64,000 nt of DNA. It comes from Haliotis asinina (taxonomy: Eukaryota > Mollusca > Gastropoda > Lepetellida > Haliotidae). The notes beneath the pieces were generated by a model that was given only the letters and a program-made list of their open reading frames with translations, had not been told where the DNA came from and made no database searches. Position numbers and translations under genes: made by a program. The stretch is taken from NCBI RefSeq assembly GCF_037392515.1, contig NC_090295.1:16139001-16203000 (forward strand). The letters are read 5' to 3'. Shown here piece by piece: positions 26,057 to 35,731 of the stretch. Positions within the stretch are counted from its first letter, which is position 1. Each line of letters starts with the position of its first letter.

Positions 26057-27049
26057 TCATACAAAAGTAACTTAAAAGACAACATAATTCGTGGTTTTCT
26101 TTATTTCTTTTACTTGTCTTACGTTCAGTGTGCAATGTAGAAATTTGGAGCAATTTTCAATGAAGATATTAGGTCGATCGATAAAGGATGGATCTACATT
26201 CGTTTCAAAACAGAACATTCCTTAATCCTACACTAGAGAACATTTTCACAGATTGATGGGACAAATGTTTTAACATCAGACTAAACCTACATATTGACAT
26301 TCAGAAACAAAACAGTGGGTGGTCATTGAGATGCGTCAGTAGACCTTAAATGCGTATGTTATTAAGCATTCCAGTGACTAGTATTTGCAATGGATATATG
26401 AATAGAAGCTCCACTATGGAAGCATAGAGATAGAGATCACTGAACATTGGTAACGACAGATGTCGCGTCAGCAGAGTGATAATGATGGAGATCCCTTCTG
26501 AACTCAGTCCGTATTCTGTACGAATACAATGAGAGCCATGATTTCAGCAACATCCCGCTCTCAGCAATATTCCAGCAATATCACAGCACGTAGTGACCGA
26601 CTTGTTTTATTCCGAAATATGCCGAGGTTACGGAAAGGGACGAATAGTGACGGGATTATATTAATCACTCGCTCTTTCCCGATTGCACCCTGAACAAAGA
26701 AGGTCTTGCATGACACGTAACCAAAGGCTGTACAGAGCACGTCATGAACTGGAATGTCCTGAATCAATAAAGTTCTGTGTAATTACGATCGCCTGATGTT
26801 GCCCACGTCACTTTCAATCATGTGACTCCTGCTGCTTGTGACGCATGCCTAATTGTGTCATATCCAATCGATGTATAAGGTGGTTTACTTAGTCTCCAAA
26901 ACTATTTTATAGATCCTAATTTAGAAAGCAAAGCTCAATAAAACATAGCCTCAAAGCAACGAAAGGAAAAGATCAGTCAGAGCATAAGGTACGTTTTTAT
27001 GTCTGAATCCTTTGTCTTCAGTTTGCCAACCCCAGGAAAAACTTCTAAT
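26057..27049. other. Non-coding; one SINE fragment
   Basis: Only a 40-bp tail fragment of SINE family A (minus strand, about 26550-26592, CAGCAATATTCCAGCAATAT) is recognised. The remainder shows no gene signature. Confidence 0.5.
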
Positions 27050-27430
27050 TGGAGTGTATAGAGAATCTAAGCCATGTGTCTACTGATATCAAATATATCA
27101 ACATTAGTTGATAAAGTAACAAGTAATTTTACCTTTATCAACGAGTGTTGATATAATTCATATCAGTTGACACCAGGGTGAGATTCTATTTATCATCCAA
27201 AATCATTCTTCATTAGTTTTCAATGAAAAATGGACATCTCTTAACACAGCACTGGCATTAGATTTGCAGTGCAACGATGTCATAGCATTGTGACTTCTAG
27301 TTCATGACGTCGTAGCGTTGTCAGGGCATTATGCAAAATGTCTCCTAAGAGATATCGTCGGATCTCACACAAGCGATATCTCCTGTGGAACACAGTTTTT
27401 GATGATAAATAAGGATACATGCTAACAAGA
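27050..27430 (+). repeat. Dispersed repeat D, copy 1
   Basis: Shares an ordered series of blocks with the reverse complement of 57410-57830: TGTCTACTGATATCA, CAATGAAAAAT, ATGTCATAGCATTG, TGTCAGGGCATT, CTCACACAAGC and ATCTCCTGTGGAA. Strand is relative to that copy. In this copy the central palindrome has decayed. No coding potential, so a non-autonomous element is likely. Confidence 0.6.
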
Positions 27431-28274
27431 AAGATAGCAAGGTGGTAACCATTGGGGTGCCTACACGTCGTCTTAGTATCTTATCCTTCTAAATGTATCA
27501 TGGGTGGATTTAATGAAAAAAGACCGACATTTCGCCTGCTGCTTTCTCAGTAAACACAAGATGACGTTTACATTCATTTTTGACAAACCGTCACAATCTA
27601 AGCTGATATCAATCTAACATGTTGTGGACCACCCTGGAGCGGTTTGGTCCCAGGTTGAGATCACTCCCTCGACGCCGGGAGCATTCACCCCTCGTAGGCT
27701 TCCTGGTTCACCGTTTCATTGTATCTTCTAGTATGTTTGGGAGTATTTATTTTAATTTATGTGTTTTGTGATGGGGGCCAGACAGCCACACTACTTTGCC
27801 CCTTTCTCAGGTGCATGCATCCTGGAGCGAAGTATAAATGTCCTAGATTGGTTGTTCTCTCCAGCTGACGTGATGTAATTTCACAACAGCGGCTGTTTAC
27901 GTCATTGGTGATTACAACATCTGGCTGGTCCAATTTAACAAAGACAGCCTTTACATGCTTGCTGGCCTTGTGTGACATAAATATGTAATATCCTTGTCAT
28001 TCGCGACCATGTTCAACGCTTTGTGCAAATACGGGTCACGTCACGTCATGACGCAGCTCAATATTGACCACCCACATTTAAAACAAGACTTTGTGAGGCA
28101 GAATATATTTTTCTAATACCACGGCCGCCTGTCTCCCCAGACCTCTCCCTCATAGTATATTTATGAGATTAGATGGATCGACGGATATTAATTTTAACAG
28201 GCACGGGTAGCTATAAATTTGGTTGATATGACATTTTGTTGAAATGCCGCACTCAGGAACATTATAGCTCTCTG
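27431..28274. other. Non-coding, nothing recognised
   Basis: A 73-codon open frame at 27757-27978 (minus) matches nothing I know and lacks splice context. I see no repeat or RNA gene. Confidence 0.45.
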
Positions 28275-28580
28275 ACGGAGGTCTCTAAATAATCGAGTCT
28301 GGGCCAGACAATCCCGTGATGAACAACATGAGCATCAATCTACGCTATTGGGATACGATGACATGCGTCAACCAAGTCAATGAGCCTACTACCCTATCCC
28401 GTGATGAACAACATGAGCATCAATCTACGCTATTGGGATACGATGACATGCGTCAACCAAGTCAATGAGCCTACTACCCTATCCCGTGATGAACAACATG
28501 AGCATCAATCTACGCTATTGGGATACGATGACATGCGTCAACCAAGTCAATGAGCCTACTACCCTATCCCGTCAGTCGCC
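28275..28580 (-). mobile_element. SINE family B copy with internal triplication
   Basis: Read on the plus strand it shows the family blocks in reverse sense: TAAATAATCGAGTCTGGGCC, then GACATGCGTCAACCAAGTCA, then the GAGCCTACTACCCTATCCCG stretch. The middle of the element is present three times in tandem (28311-28565). The ends are degraded. Confidence 0.8.
28311..28565. repeat. Three perfect 85-bp tandem copies inside a SINE
   Basis: ATCCCGT recurs at 28311, 28396, 28481 and 28566, giving three 85-bp units that look identical. In an ordinary family B copy ATCCAGTGATC and ATCCCGTTAGTC stand about one unit apart, so the duplication joined two similar 7-bp sites. Confidence 0.95.
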
Positions 28581-28797
28581 ACTTGCGATGTGCATTGGCT
28601 GCTATCCGGGTAGCCAAAGGAGCTGAGACTGAAATACCTCCCAATATGTCGATCGAGTTCCTCTGACCTGTGTCCGCCACTGAACATTGGCTCACCAAAA
28701 TGGAACAGGTTCTGAAGCGTCCTGACATGCATGAGGGATATACTTGAATGGTATTTAACATGATATTAACACAGAACGTACTTCATTAGTAAGTGCG

Positions 28798-28943
28798 CGT
28801 GAGTGTCGTTTTAGCCACATTTAGCAATATTCCGGCATCGGTACCTGAAATGGGCTTCACACATTGTACCCATGTGGGAAATCGAACCCGGTGCTTCCAC
28901 ATCACGAGCCGACTCTTTAACCATTAGGCTATCCCACCGCCCC
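28798..28943 (-). mobile_element. SINE family A copy, near full length
   Basis: On the minus strand: a tRNA-like head with the A-box stretch TAGCCTAATGGTTAAAG, the B box GGTTCGATTCC (in CCGGGTTCGATTTCCCACAT), the body ACAATGTGTGAAGCCCATTT, and a tail with GGAATATTGCTAAATGTGGC. It is a pol III-type retroposon, not a functional tRNA gene. Confidence 0.85.
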
Positions 28944-29456
28944 TTATCTGTCAGACATTTCAGCAGTAAGGAAATCAATCAAGAAATAACTATGCCTCTT
29001 TCCGAATTTGTCTCTGAGTCAGTAACTCAAGTCTGTTCATGTAATCTTTTGTCGACTGTCGTGTTGTTTACTCTGTTTTCAATAGTCTTTGTCCAGAAAC
29101 TACGGCAAACCCGGACACCACATGTTCTAAAGTTTATATATTTTTATAATATGCAACAGGTTTGCCATTACTGATATGAAAGTGAAAGTATTGTAGTCAT
29201 AACTGGTGAAAAATCCGACAAATTATCGCGACTCGAATTCACGTGTGACAGTGTCCTTGTCTGAACCCAATGTTATGATCGTTTACGGTATCTACAGGAA
29301 CCAACTGTACAGAACAGTTGCTATAAACTCGCGATGGTAGTGAATGAGCAAAACAAAGGAAGTTGTTTTTCTCTTTAATCAGCAAAGACAGTAGAGTCAC
29401 AGAAAGGTTCACGTTGGTTGAAGCTGCAGGGGATAAGCCTGACAACGTTGAGAGAT

Positions 29457-29568
29457 GACCTAGAGAATCTAGACAGGGTGACCTGGAGAGTCTAGACAGA
29501 TGACCTAGAGAGTGTAGACAGATGGTCTGGAGGGTCTAGACAAGATGACCTAGAGAGTGTAGACAGAT
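29457..29568. repeat. 22-23-bp minisatellite, five copies
   Basis: Imperfect tandem units of the form GACCTAGAGAGTGTAGACAG plus AT start at 29457, 29480, 29502, 29525 and 29547. No coding context. Confidence 0.85.
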
Positions 29569-29967
29569 GACCCATGGTGCAGACAGGTCCCAGTCAGACA
29601 AGGATGTCCCATTGGACCATGTTTACTTTGGGACGCTGACACTGTCGATCCCTCGACAACAGACAGTGCCTCTAGGACACGTGGCAAACGTCGGACCAAT
29701 CACATCTTTACATGGCCTCCCTTGGTCTGAGATGCATGTCGCGCCCCATCTTTCACAAGGATCTGCAAATGTACAATGAAGATCTCATTCACATTCGTCG
29801 ACTGGAGTCTCTGTTACCATGTGTTAATCTTCGATGTTTGTGACGGCAATCAACGATAAATTTAGATATCGACTGTTGATATCGATACTGGATTATACTG
29901 TTGTGAAATTCTTTTGAGAATTGAGAAATGTGATAAGAGAACCAGAACACTGAGCCTAGATTTTCGA

Positions 29968-30063
29968 AGATTTTCGAAGCCCTCTTAGTGCTACGATAGT
30001 CGTAAGTTAATCGTAATGATGGCACTTACGAGTATCCTAGCGCTAAGAGGGCTTCGAAAATCT
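29968..30063. mobile_element. Foldback/MITE-like hairpin, 39-bp arms
   Basis: Arms at 29968-30006 and 30025-30063 (AGATTTTCGAAGCCCTCTTA against its complement) match at 36 of 39 positions around an 18-bp centre. The left end TTTTCGAAGA is itself repeated. It is a strong hairpin in single-stranded DNA or RNA, and probably a non-autonomous foldback element. Confidence 0.75.
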
Positions 30064-30097
30064 ATGCCCAGATGTTTAAGCGGTGTGGAATTCGAAG

Positions 30098-30216
30098 CCT
30101 TATGGTTAAAGCGTTCGCTCGTCACGCCATCCAATGCATGAAGTCGATTTCTGATGATCCCTCCGTGATGTTGCTAATAGCAGCGTAAAGTCCAACACAC
30201 TAACTCACTCATAAAC
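30098..30216 (+). mobile_element. SINE family A copy, degraded
   Basis: CTTATGGTTAAAGCGTTCGC (A-box side), a shortened body, and a tail GCTAATAGCAGCGTAAAGTC followed by CTAACTCACTC. The B box is largely lost. Confidence 0.7.
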
Positions 30217-30804
30217 ACACCGTGCTTTAAAATACACGTCTAAGAAGGTGCTTGTATACATAGAATGAAGGCATGTCAGTTGTCGCGTCTCGACAGATAA
30301 ACCAATTATTTTACATTACGAACAGCGTTGGTGCCATGGATGTCTTGTCTTTGGATGAGAATCCCAGAAAGTGTGCAGATATATGGAAATTTTGCATCGA
30401 TGGTGCGTTCGCTGGTAAGGTGGATGAACCTGCTTCGGTTCCGTACATGGACAAAATGTCTGAAGCATATTTCCGGTGCCAACCAATTTGGTAAGCGAAT
30501 CTTAAAACGTGATCTACTAAGTCGCCTTTTGCGATAAACGTGGTTTCCTAAATACCAATTCCAACTCGTCTCGTTTCGAGTTAATTTCTTTGGAATTGAT
30601 ACACCTTCATCAGACTTCTTCGTTTATGTCCAATTGTAATTCACAAATTCCTGTGACCCGGAATATGGATAGCATAGGACAAAGCGACGAAAAACCAAAC
30701 TTACTCATTAGTTGCATATACATAGTAAGTGTAGTAAGTTTCATAGAAATTCAATATAATTGAAACAGAGTATTAAAGGAGGTTACGTAATACAAAATAC
30801 TTAC

Positions 30805-30892
30805 ATGGTATCTTTGCATCCACTGGGCGACTGAACTCGACTACAGCGAGGAGAACAAAGACTGTAATGAGAAGCTTCTGTTTACAAAACAT
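30805..30892 (-). CDS. Candidate first exon of a secreted-protein gene
   Basis: From the ATG at 30892 the minus strand reads 29 codons beginning MFCKQKLL, a hydrophobic core ITVFVLLAVVEF, and a plausible signal-peptidase site after PVDA, followed by KIP. The frame runs into the splice donor GTAAGT at 30804-30799 (phase 1). A TATA box lies 83-90 bases upstream of the ATG. Together these look like the 5' exon of a gene for a small secreted protein. I could not find a convincing second exon downstream, so the mature product is unknown and this could be a relic. Confidence 0.4.
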
Positions 30893-30974
30893 ATTGAAGT
30901 TTAGGCGGCCCGAAGCGCGAATACCTTGTTTGTATGCCGTGGTGTTCAAGTGTCGACGTGATCAAATGTGTTCC

Positions 30975-30982
30975 CATTTATA
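30975..30982 (-). promoter_or_regulatory. TATA box for the candidate secreted-protein exon
   Basis: TATAAATG on the minus strand, in the context ACAGGTATAAATGGG. Its position would put a start site near 30950, leaving a 5' leader of about 55-60 bases before the ATG at 30892. Confidence 0.4.
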
Positions 30983-31165
30983 CCTGTCAACAGAAAGGTA
31001 TAACGCTTGGGGCACCATGACATGTTGACAGATTGTGTTTTATATCCTTGTTTGCAGTTTAAACAGCCGCAGGCAAATGAACCCGAGTAAAAAGCCTATG
31101 TGGAAAGGCATGAACGATGGCGAAATTCAAGAGCACAAAGTTTCGATATCGTTTTCAAGTGTGAG

Positions 31166-31325
31166 GTGTGGGTGGGTGTTGGTGTGTGGGTGGGTGTTGG
31201 TGTGGGTGTGGGGGTGGGTGGGTGTTGGTGTGTGTGTGTGGGGGGGGGGGGGGTTGTGTTTGTGTGTGGGGGGTGGTGTGGCGGTGGGGGGATGGGTGGA
31301 TGTGGGTGGGTGGGGTGTGGTTTGC
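31166..31325 (+). repeat. G/T-rich low-complexity tract
   Basis: About 160 bp made almost only of G and T on the plus strand, with many GGGTGGG runs and one run of at least 13 G. It could form G-quadruplexes. The long open frames across it are composition artefacts. Confidence 0.9.
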
Positions 31326-31344
31326 GTGCTACAGTACGGTAGGG

Positions 31345-31610
31345 TTTGATGTCGATCTCTTCAGGTGTCTTGCGTTTAGTAACTTGCGTTTAGTAAAGTC
31401 TGATTGTTTCTTGGCGAGAATGGTTAAGTCAGTTCAGTTGATTTGATGCTTGGGATGAGTTGCTGCGTGGTCTGATATGGCTGATTTCTGGTCCGATTTG
31501 GTGGATGATGTCAGATGTTCCTTGATCCTGGTGTTGACGGGTCCGGATGTTTCTCCTATGTATGAGCGTCCACAATTACAGTCAATTTTATAGATTACGC
31601 CTTTGAGTTG
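31345..31610 (-). pseudogene. Penelope-like element fragment, GIY-YIG endonuclease
   Basis: A minus-strand frame from 31601 to a stop at 31434 reads GVIYKIDCNCGRSYIGETSG and then NTRIKEH. These are the GIY...YIG core, the paired cysteines and the R-x-x-E-H segment of the endonuclease domain at the C terminus of Penelope-like retroelements. After the stop, similarity continues in frame (LAKKQSDFTKRKL) to about 31370. The reverse-transcriptase part is absent beyond 31612, so this is a truncated, inactive 3' fragment. Confidence 0.7.
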
Positions 31611-31974
31611 GGTTTAGTGGCTTGTGGGCATTTTCTTCCATTGACTTGTATAGACACGACCTTTTCGACCCCAGCCACCATCAACAGCCTCCTGCAGGCC
31701 ATCACATTGTTTGTCCTGCATATGACACCTGTTCTCTCCCTGTATCAGTCACACTTGAAAATGATAAAAGCACTTGTATCGAATCGAAAATGTGGTCAAG
31801 TGGACACTTGTTTGAATCAAATACTTAATGTGTACTGAAGACAACTATAGTTGTAAATGTGTAAAACCAGCCTGTATGCCGTACTTTCCTGTCCTTTGCA
31901 GGTGAAGAGTACAATATTTAGTCATTTTTGCCATTGCTCAAGTCATATCATTAGTGTGGTAGGTGCAATTTCAA

Positions 31975-32040
31975 ATATATTCCTGATCCCACCTTAAATA
32001 TTGTTGATATGGCATAAAACTAAACTCACTCACACATCAG
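31975..32040 (+). mobile_element. SINE family A tail fragment
   Basis: AATATTGTTGATATGGCATA followed by AAACTAAACTCACTCACAC: only the conserved 3' tail of a family A element, directly followed by a longer copy. Confidence 0.6.
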
Positions 32041-32198
32041 TCGGGACGGTGGGAAAGACTAATGTTAAGGCCTCACGCTGAAGACCTGGGTTCGATTCCA
32101 CATATGGATTCAATGTCTGGAGACCATTTCTGGTATCCTCACCATGATTTACTGGAATATTGATAAATGTAGCATAAAACTACACTCACTCGCTCATC
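32041..32198 (+). mobile_element. SINE family A copy
   Basis: Tandem with the preceding tail. The B box lies in GACCTGGGTTCGATTCCACA, followed by the body CCATTTCTGGTATCCTCACC and a tail GGAATATTGATAAATGTAGC plus AAACTACACTCACTCGCTC. Confidence 0.8.
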
Positions 32199-32246
32199 AA
32201 TTCTTAACACTTCAACAACCTCAACTTGCGTCTCATGTCTTCACAG

Positions 32247-32322
32247 GTACATCATCAGCTACATTCCAGGAGGACAGACGGGACTCAAATTCTTCACCAA
32301 AATATTTTACTCTGCAGCATAA
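32247..32322 (+). CDS. Possible terminal coding exon, unknown gene
   Basis: A pyrimidine-rich stretch and TCTTCACAG precede a short frame that reads YIISYIPGGQTGLKFFTKIF and stops at TAA (32320-32322). Splice context and hydropathy resemble a C-terminal exon, followed by an AT-rich stretch that could be a 3' untranslated region (AATAAA near 32519). I do not recognise the protein, and no upstream exon was found. An alternative frame across the same bases stays open for 52 codons. Confidence 0.2.
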
Positions 32323-33770
32323 AAACAGCACAGAAAACACTTCCTATATGAAGTGCATGTATTGGATGAAAATATTCATGGAACCAGCATGGCTGTCACG
32401 GTGACACTTTAAGGATAAATTAGTTCCAGACAACCTCTTTGACTCTCCAAATGGTTCTGAAAGAAAGACAATTTTCGGGGGCTTTACATGTTTACTATAT
32501 AAGTACATGTATGCCCCCAAATAAAAATGCCTCTCTCCTTTGGCAATATTGGTTGGGTAAAATGGCTGACAATCTGCTGAGGTTTGCTGTTAATGGAATT
32601 TGTTGGCGTGAACTTGCTTATTGTTTATCTTGGCATTCCTAAAGCTATGGCGCTCTCTTTGAACTGACTGGCTGGGTCATCTGTTCTTCCATGTGAAAAG
32701 CAACACTTGTCGCACTTAATTACTGAAAAAAATTGTTAGGCTTACAAGTCAGAAAAAAATAATTAGGAATTAAATCTAATACCTGTGAATCGAGTAATCT
32801 CTAAGTACATTACTTCTAATATGAACAACTGTATTATTCTTGGCTGTGTTATGTATATAGTGGAGAGAATCCTGGTACATTAAGATATAGTCCCAGCTGT
32901 ATATATTTTGTACACATCATGAAGTGGAGAAATGTAGGTATTTTGTTTCATTGATCAACAGTTGTGTTTTATTTTCCAACTGTGACATTCTGTTTTCTTT
33001 TTATCATTTATGATCACTACAGATCTAGTCAGGAAACATTTGAAATGACTCCAGGCTGACCGTACAGAATAGATATGGGATGGTGTCCTTTTATGATCAG
33101 GGACCATTCATAATTCATGACTGTGGGGGTGGTGATGATGTTTATGGACAAGCTTATACAATGTTAATTACACCCCCACCCTCCCCAAAAAGAAGAACTT
33201 ATGTACAAAGTTAGACGCCTGTGGATGTCATGTGCAACACTAGTGACGAACTTGATGACCACTCTCATGTTCCCATAGCAAGATCGCTCCTCTTAAATTC
33301 ATTTCACTGCTATACACACAGCCATCAATTATGAACAATCTCATCATAAAACAAGAACAAACTCTCATCTTCACGGTAAACCGTAATTCTTCTCATCAAG
33401 ATGATTTTAGATATGTATTGTGCTTTTTTGGTTCATCACTAGCTTGTATCCAAGACTGATAGAGAGAGTAACTTAAAAAGATTTCATATCAGTAACCTTT
33501 AAAGACTAAATATGGAAACTTGTGTATGTAAGTGTTATTTATATGAACAAATATGTTGATCAGTATTAAGCAATTGATTTTTTATCTGGAATGGTCAGGT
33601 TGAGATTAGGTTTGAGATGAGCATGTTTTTGTTTAATATCAAGAATTACTATTAACAACAGAAACATGTCCATTTGTTTTATTGTGTTTACAATATTCTG
33701 CAAAAACGTTACATTACATTTTTTAACAATGGAAATCAATGGATGCTCCCTTGTGAAGAGTAAAGAGGCA
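32323..33770. other. AT-rich non-coding stretch
   Basis: No recognised repeat or coding segment. It includes an AATAAA near 32519 and could be a 3' untranslated region if the preceding exon is real. Confidence 0.35.
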
Positions 33771-33929
33771 GGATAACCCAACCCAATGGTTAAAGTGTTG
33801 GCTTATCTGTACTTATATCTGGGCTTGATTCCCAAGAGAGGTGCTGTGTGTCATAAGCCCATTTCTGTTGTCTCCTGCCATGATATTGCTTAAATATTGC
33901 TTAAAGTGGCATATGGCTGAACTCGGTCA
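33771..33929 (+). mobile_element. SINE family A copy
   Basis: CCAATGGTTAAAGTGTTGGC (A-box side), GGGCTTGATTCCCAAGAG (decayed B box), CATAAGCCCATTTCTG and a decayed tail GCTTAAAGTGGCATATGGC. Confidence 0.7.
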
Positions 33930-34082
33930 GGTAGTGGTGTTTTGGCTGTAGGGGAGACAACTCAATCCACTGGCCTACCCTATCAGTAATGAGGCAATTA
34001 TGAACAGCGATGTATGTATGTACAAACTTGGGAGTATATGTATTGTATGTTTTGTACGTGGGTCACATGTACATTAAATAGT

Positions 34083-34165
34083 TGACTACCCGATCCGTTA
34101 GTTGCCTCTTTCTACAAACATGGGTTACAGAAGATCTATTCTAACCTGGGCTTCATGGGTTCGTG
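34083..34165 (-). mobile_element. SINE family B head fragment
   Basis: On the plus strand: GACTACCCGATCCGTTAGTT, then CATGGGTTACAGAAG and ATTCTAACCTGGGCTTCA. This matches only the head end of family B. Confidence 0.55.
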
Positions 34166-34599
34166 CTGCAAGGAACACAGAACAATGTGAAACAACTTGT
34201 ATTCTGGTAAATGAATAAGTTCCAGTATTCAATAGTTATCACAGCATTACATAACTTTGCAAAAATTGTAAAAACCTGTAAAACATTTTGTAAATAGCAT
34301 TTATTTCTAAAGAAAGGTATATATATTCCTTTATACATATGTGTTCTCATATACACAAAGTTTGAATGTCATGAGAATATTCTGTATATGCAAGCTCATT
34401 TCATCCAGTGATGTCATTCAAAACTTATTATATGCAACAACATGAAAAATACATATTAAGTATAAAATCTACAAATAAAAGACATCACAATGTCATGCAA
34501 GATATATGTTAATAATAATTATAAGGCTGATAACAACTATGCCTCAGATACATCACAATACGACAAAAGAAAGTAGTTGAACACTTTCTCTGAATTCAC

Positions 34600-34780
34600 T
34601 GTCTGGTGTAGTGGTTGAGTGAATTTGGCTTCATCTTTACTGTTTCACTGTGTCATGGTGAGAGTCGCTAAAGATACTTGTTCCACTACCCACATGAGTG
34701 AAATGGCCATTTCTGGTGTTCCCTGCAGTGATATTGCTGACATATTGATAACAAGGGCATAAAACCAAACCCACCACTCA
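34600..34780 (+). mobile_element. SINE family A copy, strongly degraded
   Basis: TGGTGTAGTGGTTGAGTGAA, ATGGCCATTTCTGGTGTTCC and GATATTGCTGACATATTGAT, followed by GGGCATAAAACCAAACCC, keep the family A order, with an insertion between head and body. Confidence 0.5.
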
Positions 34781-35653
34781 AGGAGGAAGGATAGCACAAG
34801 TTATACAGTTCTATGACAGATCCCACAAGCATGGGTATATAGCACGCAAACGTTCAAATATTGACATGGCTGTACATGAGTTCCGGGAGACAGATTCAAG
34901 AAGCATAAGGACATAGAACTAGAACTTGAATTTCATGTGTAAAGATGTTTGATTGAAAGTTTGCTATGAGTGCATACTACAAAAGCCTGTTCAGCTCTAA
35001 ATACAACTGTGCCATCTGAGCAGGACCTTGGATTTAAATAAAAACTGTTCTTGAAAATGTAACAAACCCAAGGTGGAGGTCACTTCTTGTAACCTTTGAG
35101 CAATCTATGACCGCACAATCAAACGCAAGATGACTGAATGGATTTAACCAATCAGACAACAGTTACAGTACAGGGTTTGCAGCACATACTAAATTCCCCC
35201 AGTCACTGACACTGATCCCTCAACAAATGAAAATATGTGTGAAACACGGATATTTGACCTGCAGTAAAAGCTGACATCCTGAAATATTGACAAAAACGCT
35301 TTTTTCGGTGACTATTTACTCCCTGTTGACAATGTTGTAGCTTGCTCCATGTGCATCACCAGGAAGCGACTGTATGGGAAATAGCAGGAAGTGACTGTAT
35401 CGGAAATAGCAGGAAGTGACTCTATGGGAAATAGGATTCGAAATCATTCGGTTACAAACTTTTTTGAGGTGAAAGTTCAAAAGGTATGTACGAATAACCA
35501 CTTTCACGATTTGTTAGACTGATTAGAGGAGTGTAACAAATAATACTGAGAAAATTAGCATGTTATGATGTAGCGATTAAATCATGTTCTTCATTTTGTC
35601 CTCTTGATAATACAGATTTTTGCTTTTTTTGCTTTTTGTCGAAGTCACAGATC
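34781..35653. other. 3' flank of the P450 gene
   Basis: Downstream side of the minus-strand P450 gene; it probably contains the 3' untranslated region. I see no AATAAA or ATTAAA (minus strand) within about 150 bases after the stop codon; the first one noticed is near 34300. A 25-bp minisatellite lies at 35361-35435. Confidence 0.4.
35361..35435. repeat. 25-bp minisatellite, three copies
   Basis: Units of the form AGGAAGTGACTGTATGGGAA plus ATAGC start at 35361, 35386 and 35411, differing by single bases. Confidence 0.85.
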
Positions 35654-35731
35654 TCAACGTAGTTCAACTCTCAGCTTGATTGGGTGCTTTGGTGCAAATA
35701 CTCCTGTGGTAACGAATTCTGTCAGCTCATC
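35654..35731 (-). CDS. P450 exon 14 (78 bp, residues 481-505 and stop)
   Basis: Encodes [20 protein letters not shown] then RVELR and TGA at 35656-35654. This is the C-terminal beta sheet (substrate recognition site 6). Acceptor TTTGCAG. Confidence 0.94.
   Translation of the reverse strand, partial: DELTEFVTTGVFAPKHPIKLRVELR

Noticed and set aside
28884..28943. tRNA-like gene
   Set aside because: A and B boxes are present, but the body and tail show it is the head of SINE family A; no cloverleaf acceptor stem pairs.
30273..30494. 73-codon plus-strand frame starting MSVVASRQINQ with possible splice sites
   Set aside because: No recognised family, no partner exon, and it opposes the minus-strand signal-peptide exon close by.
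31035..31446. Three overlapping glycine/valine/cysteine-rich frames
   Set aside because: Low-complexity G/T tract without stop codons; composition artefact.
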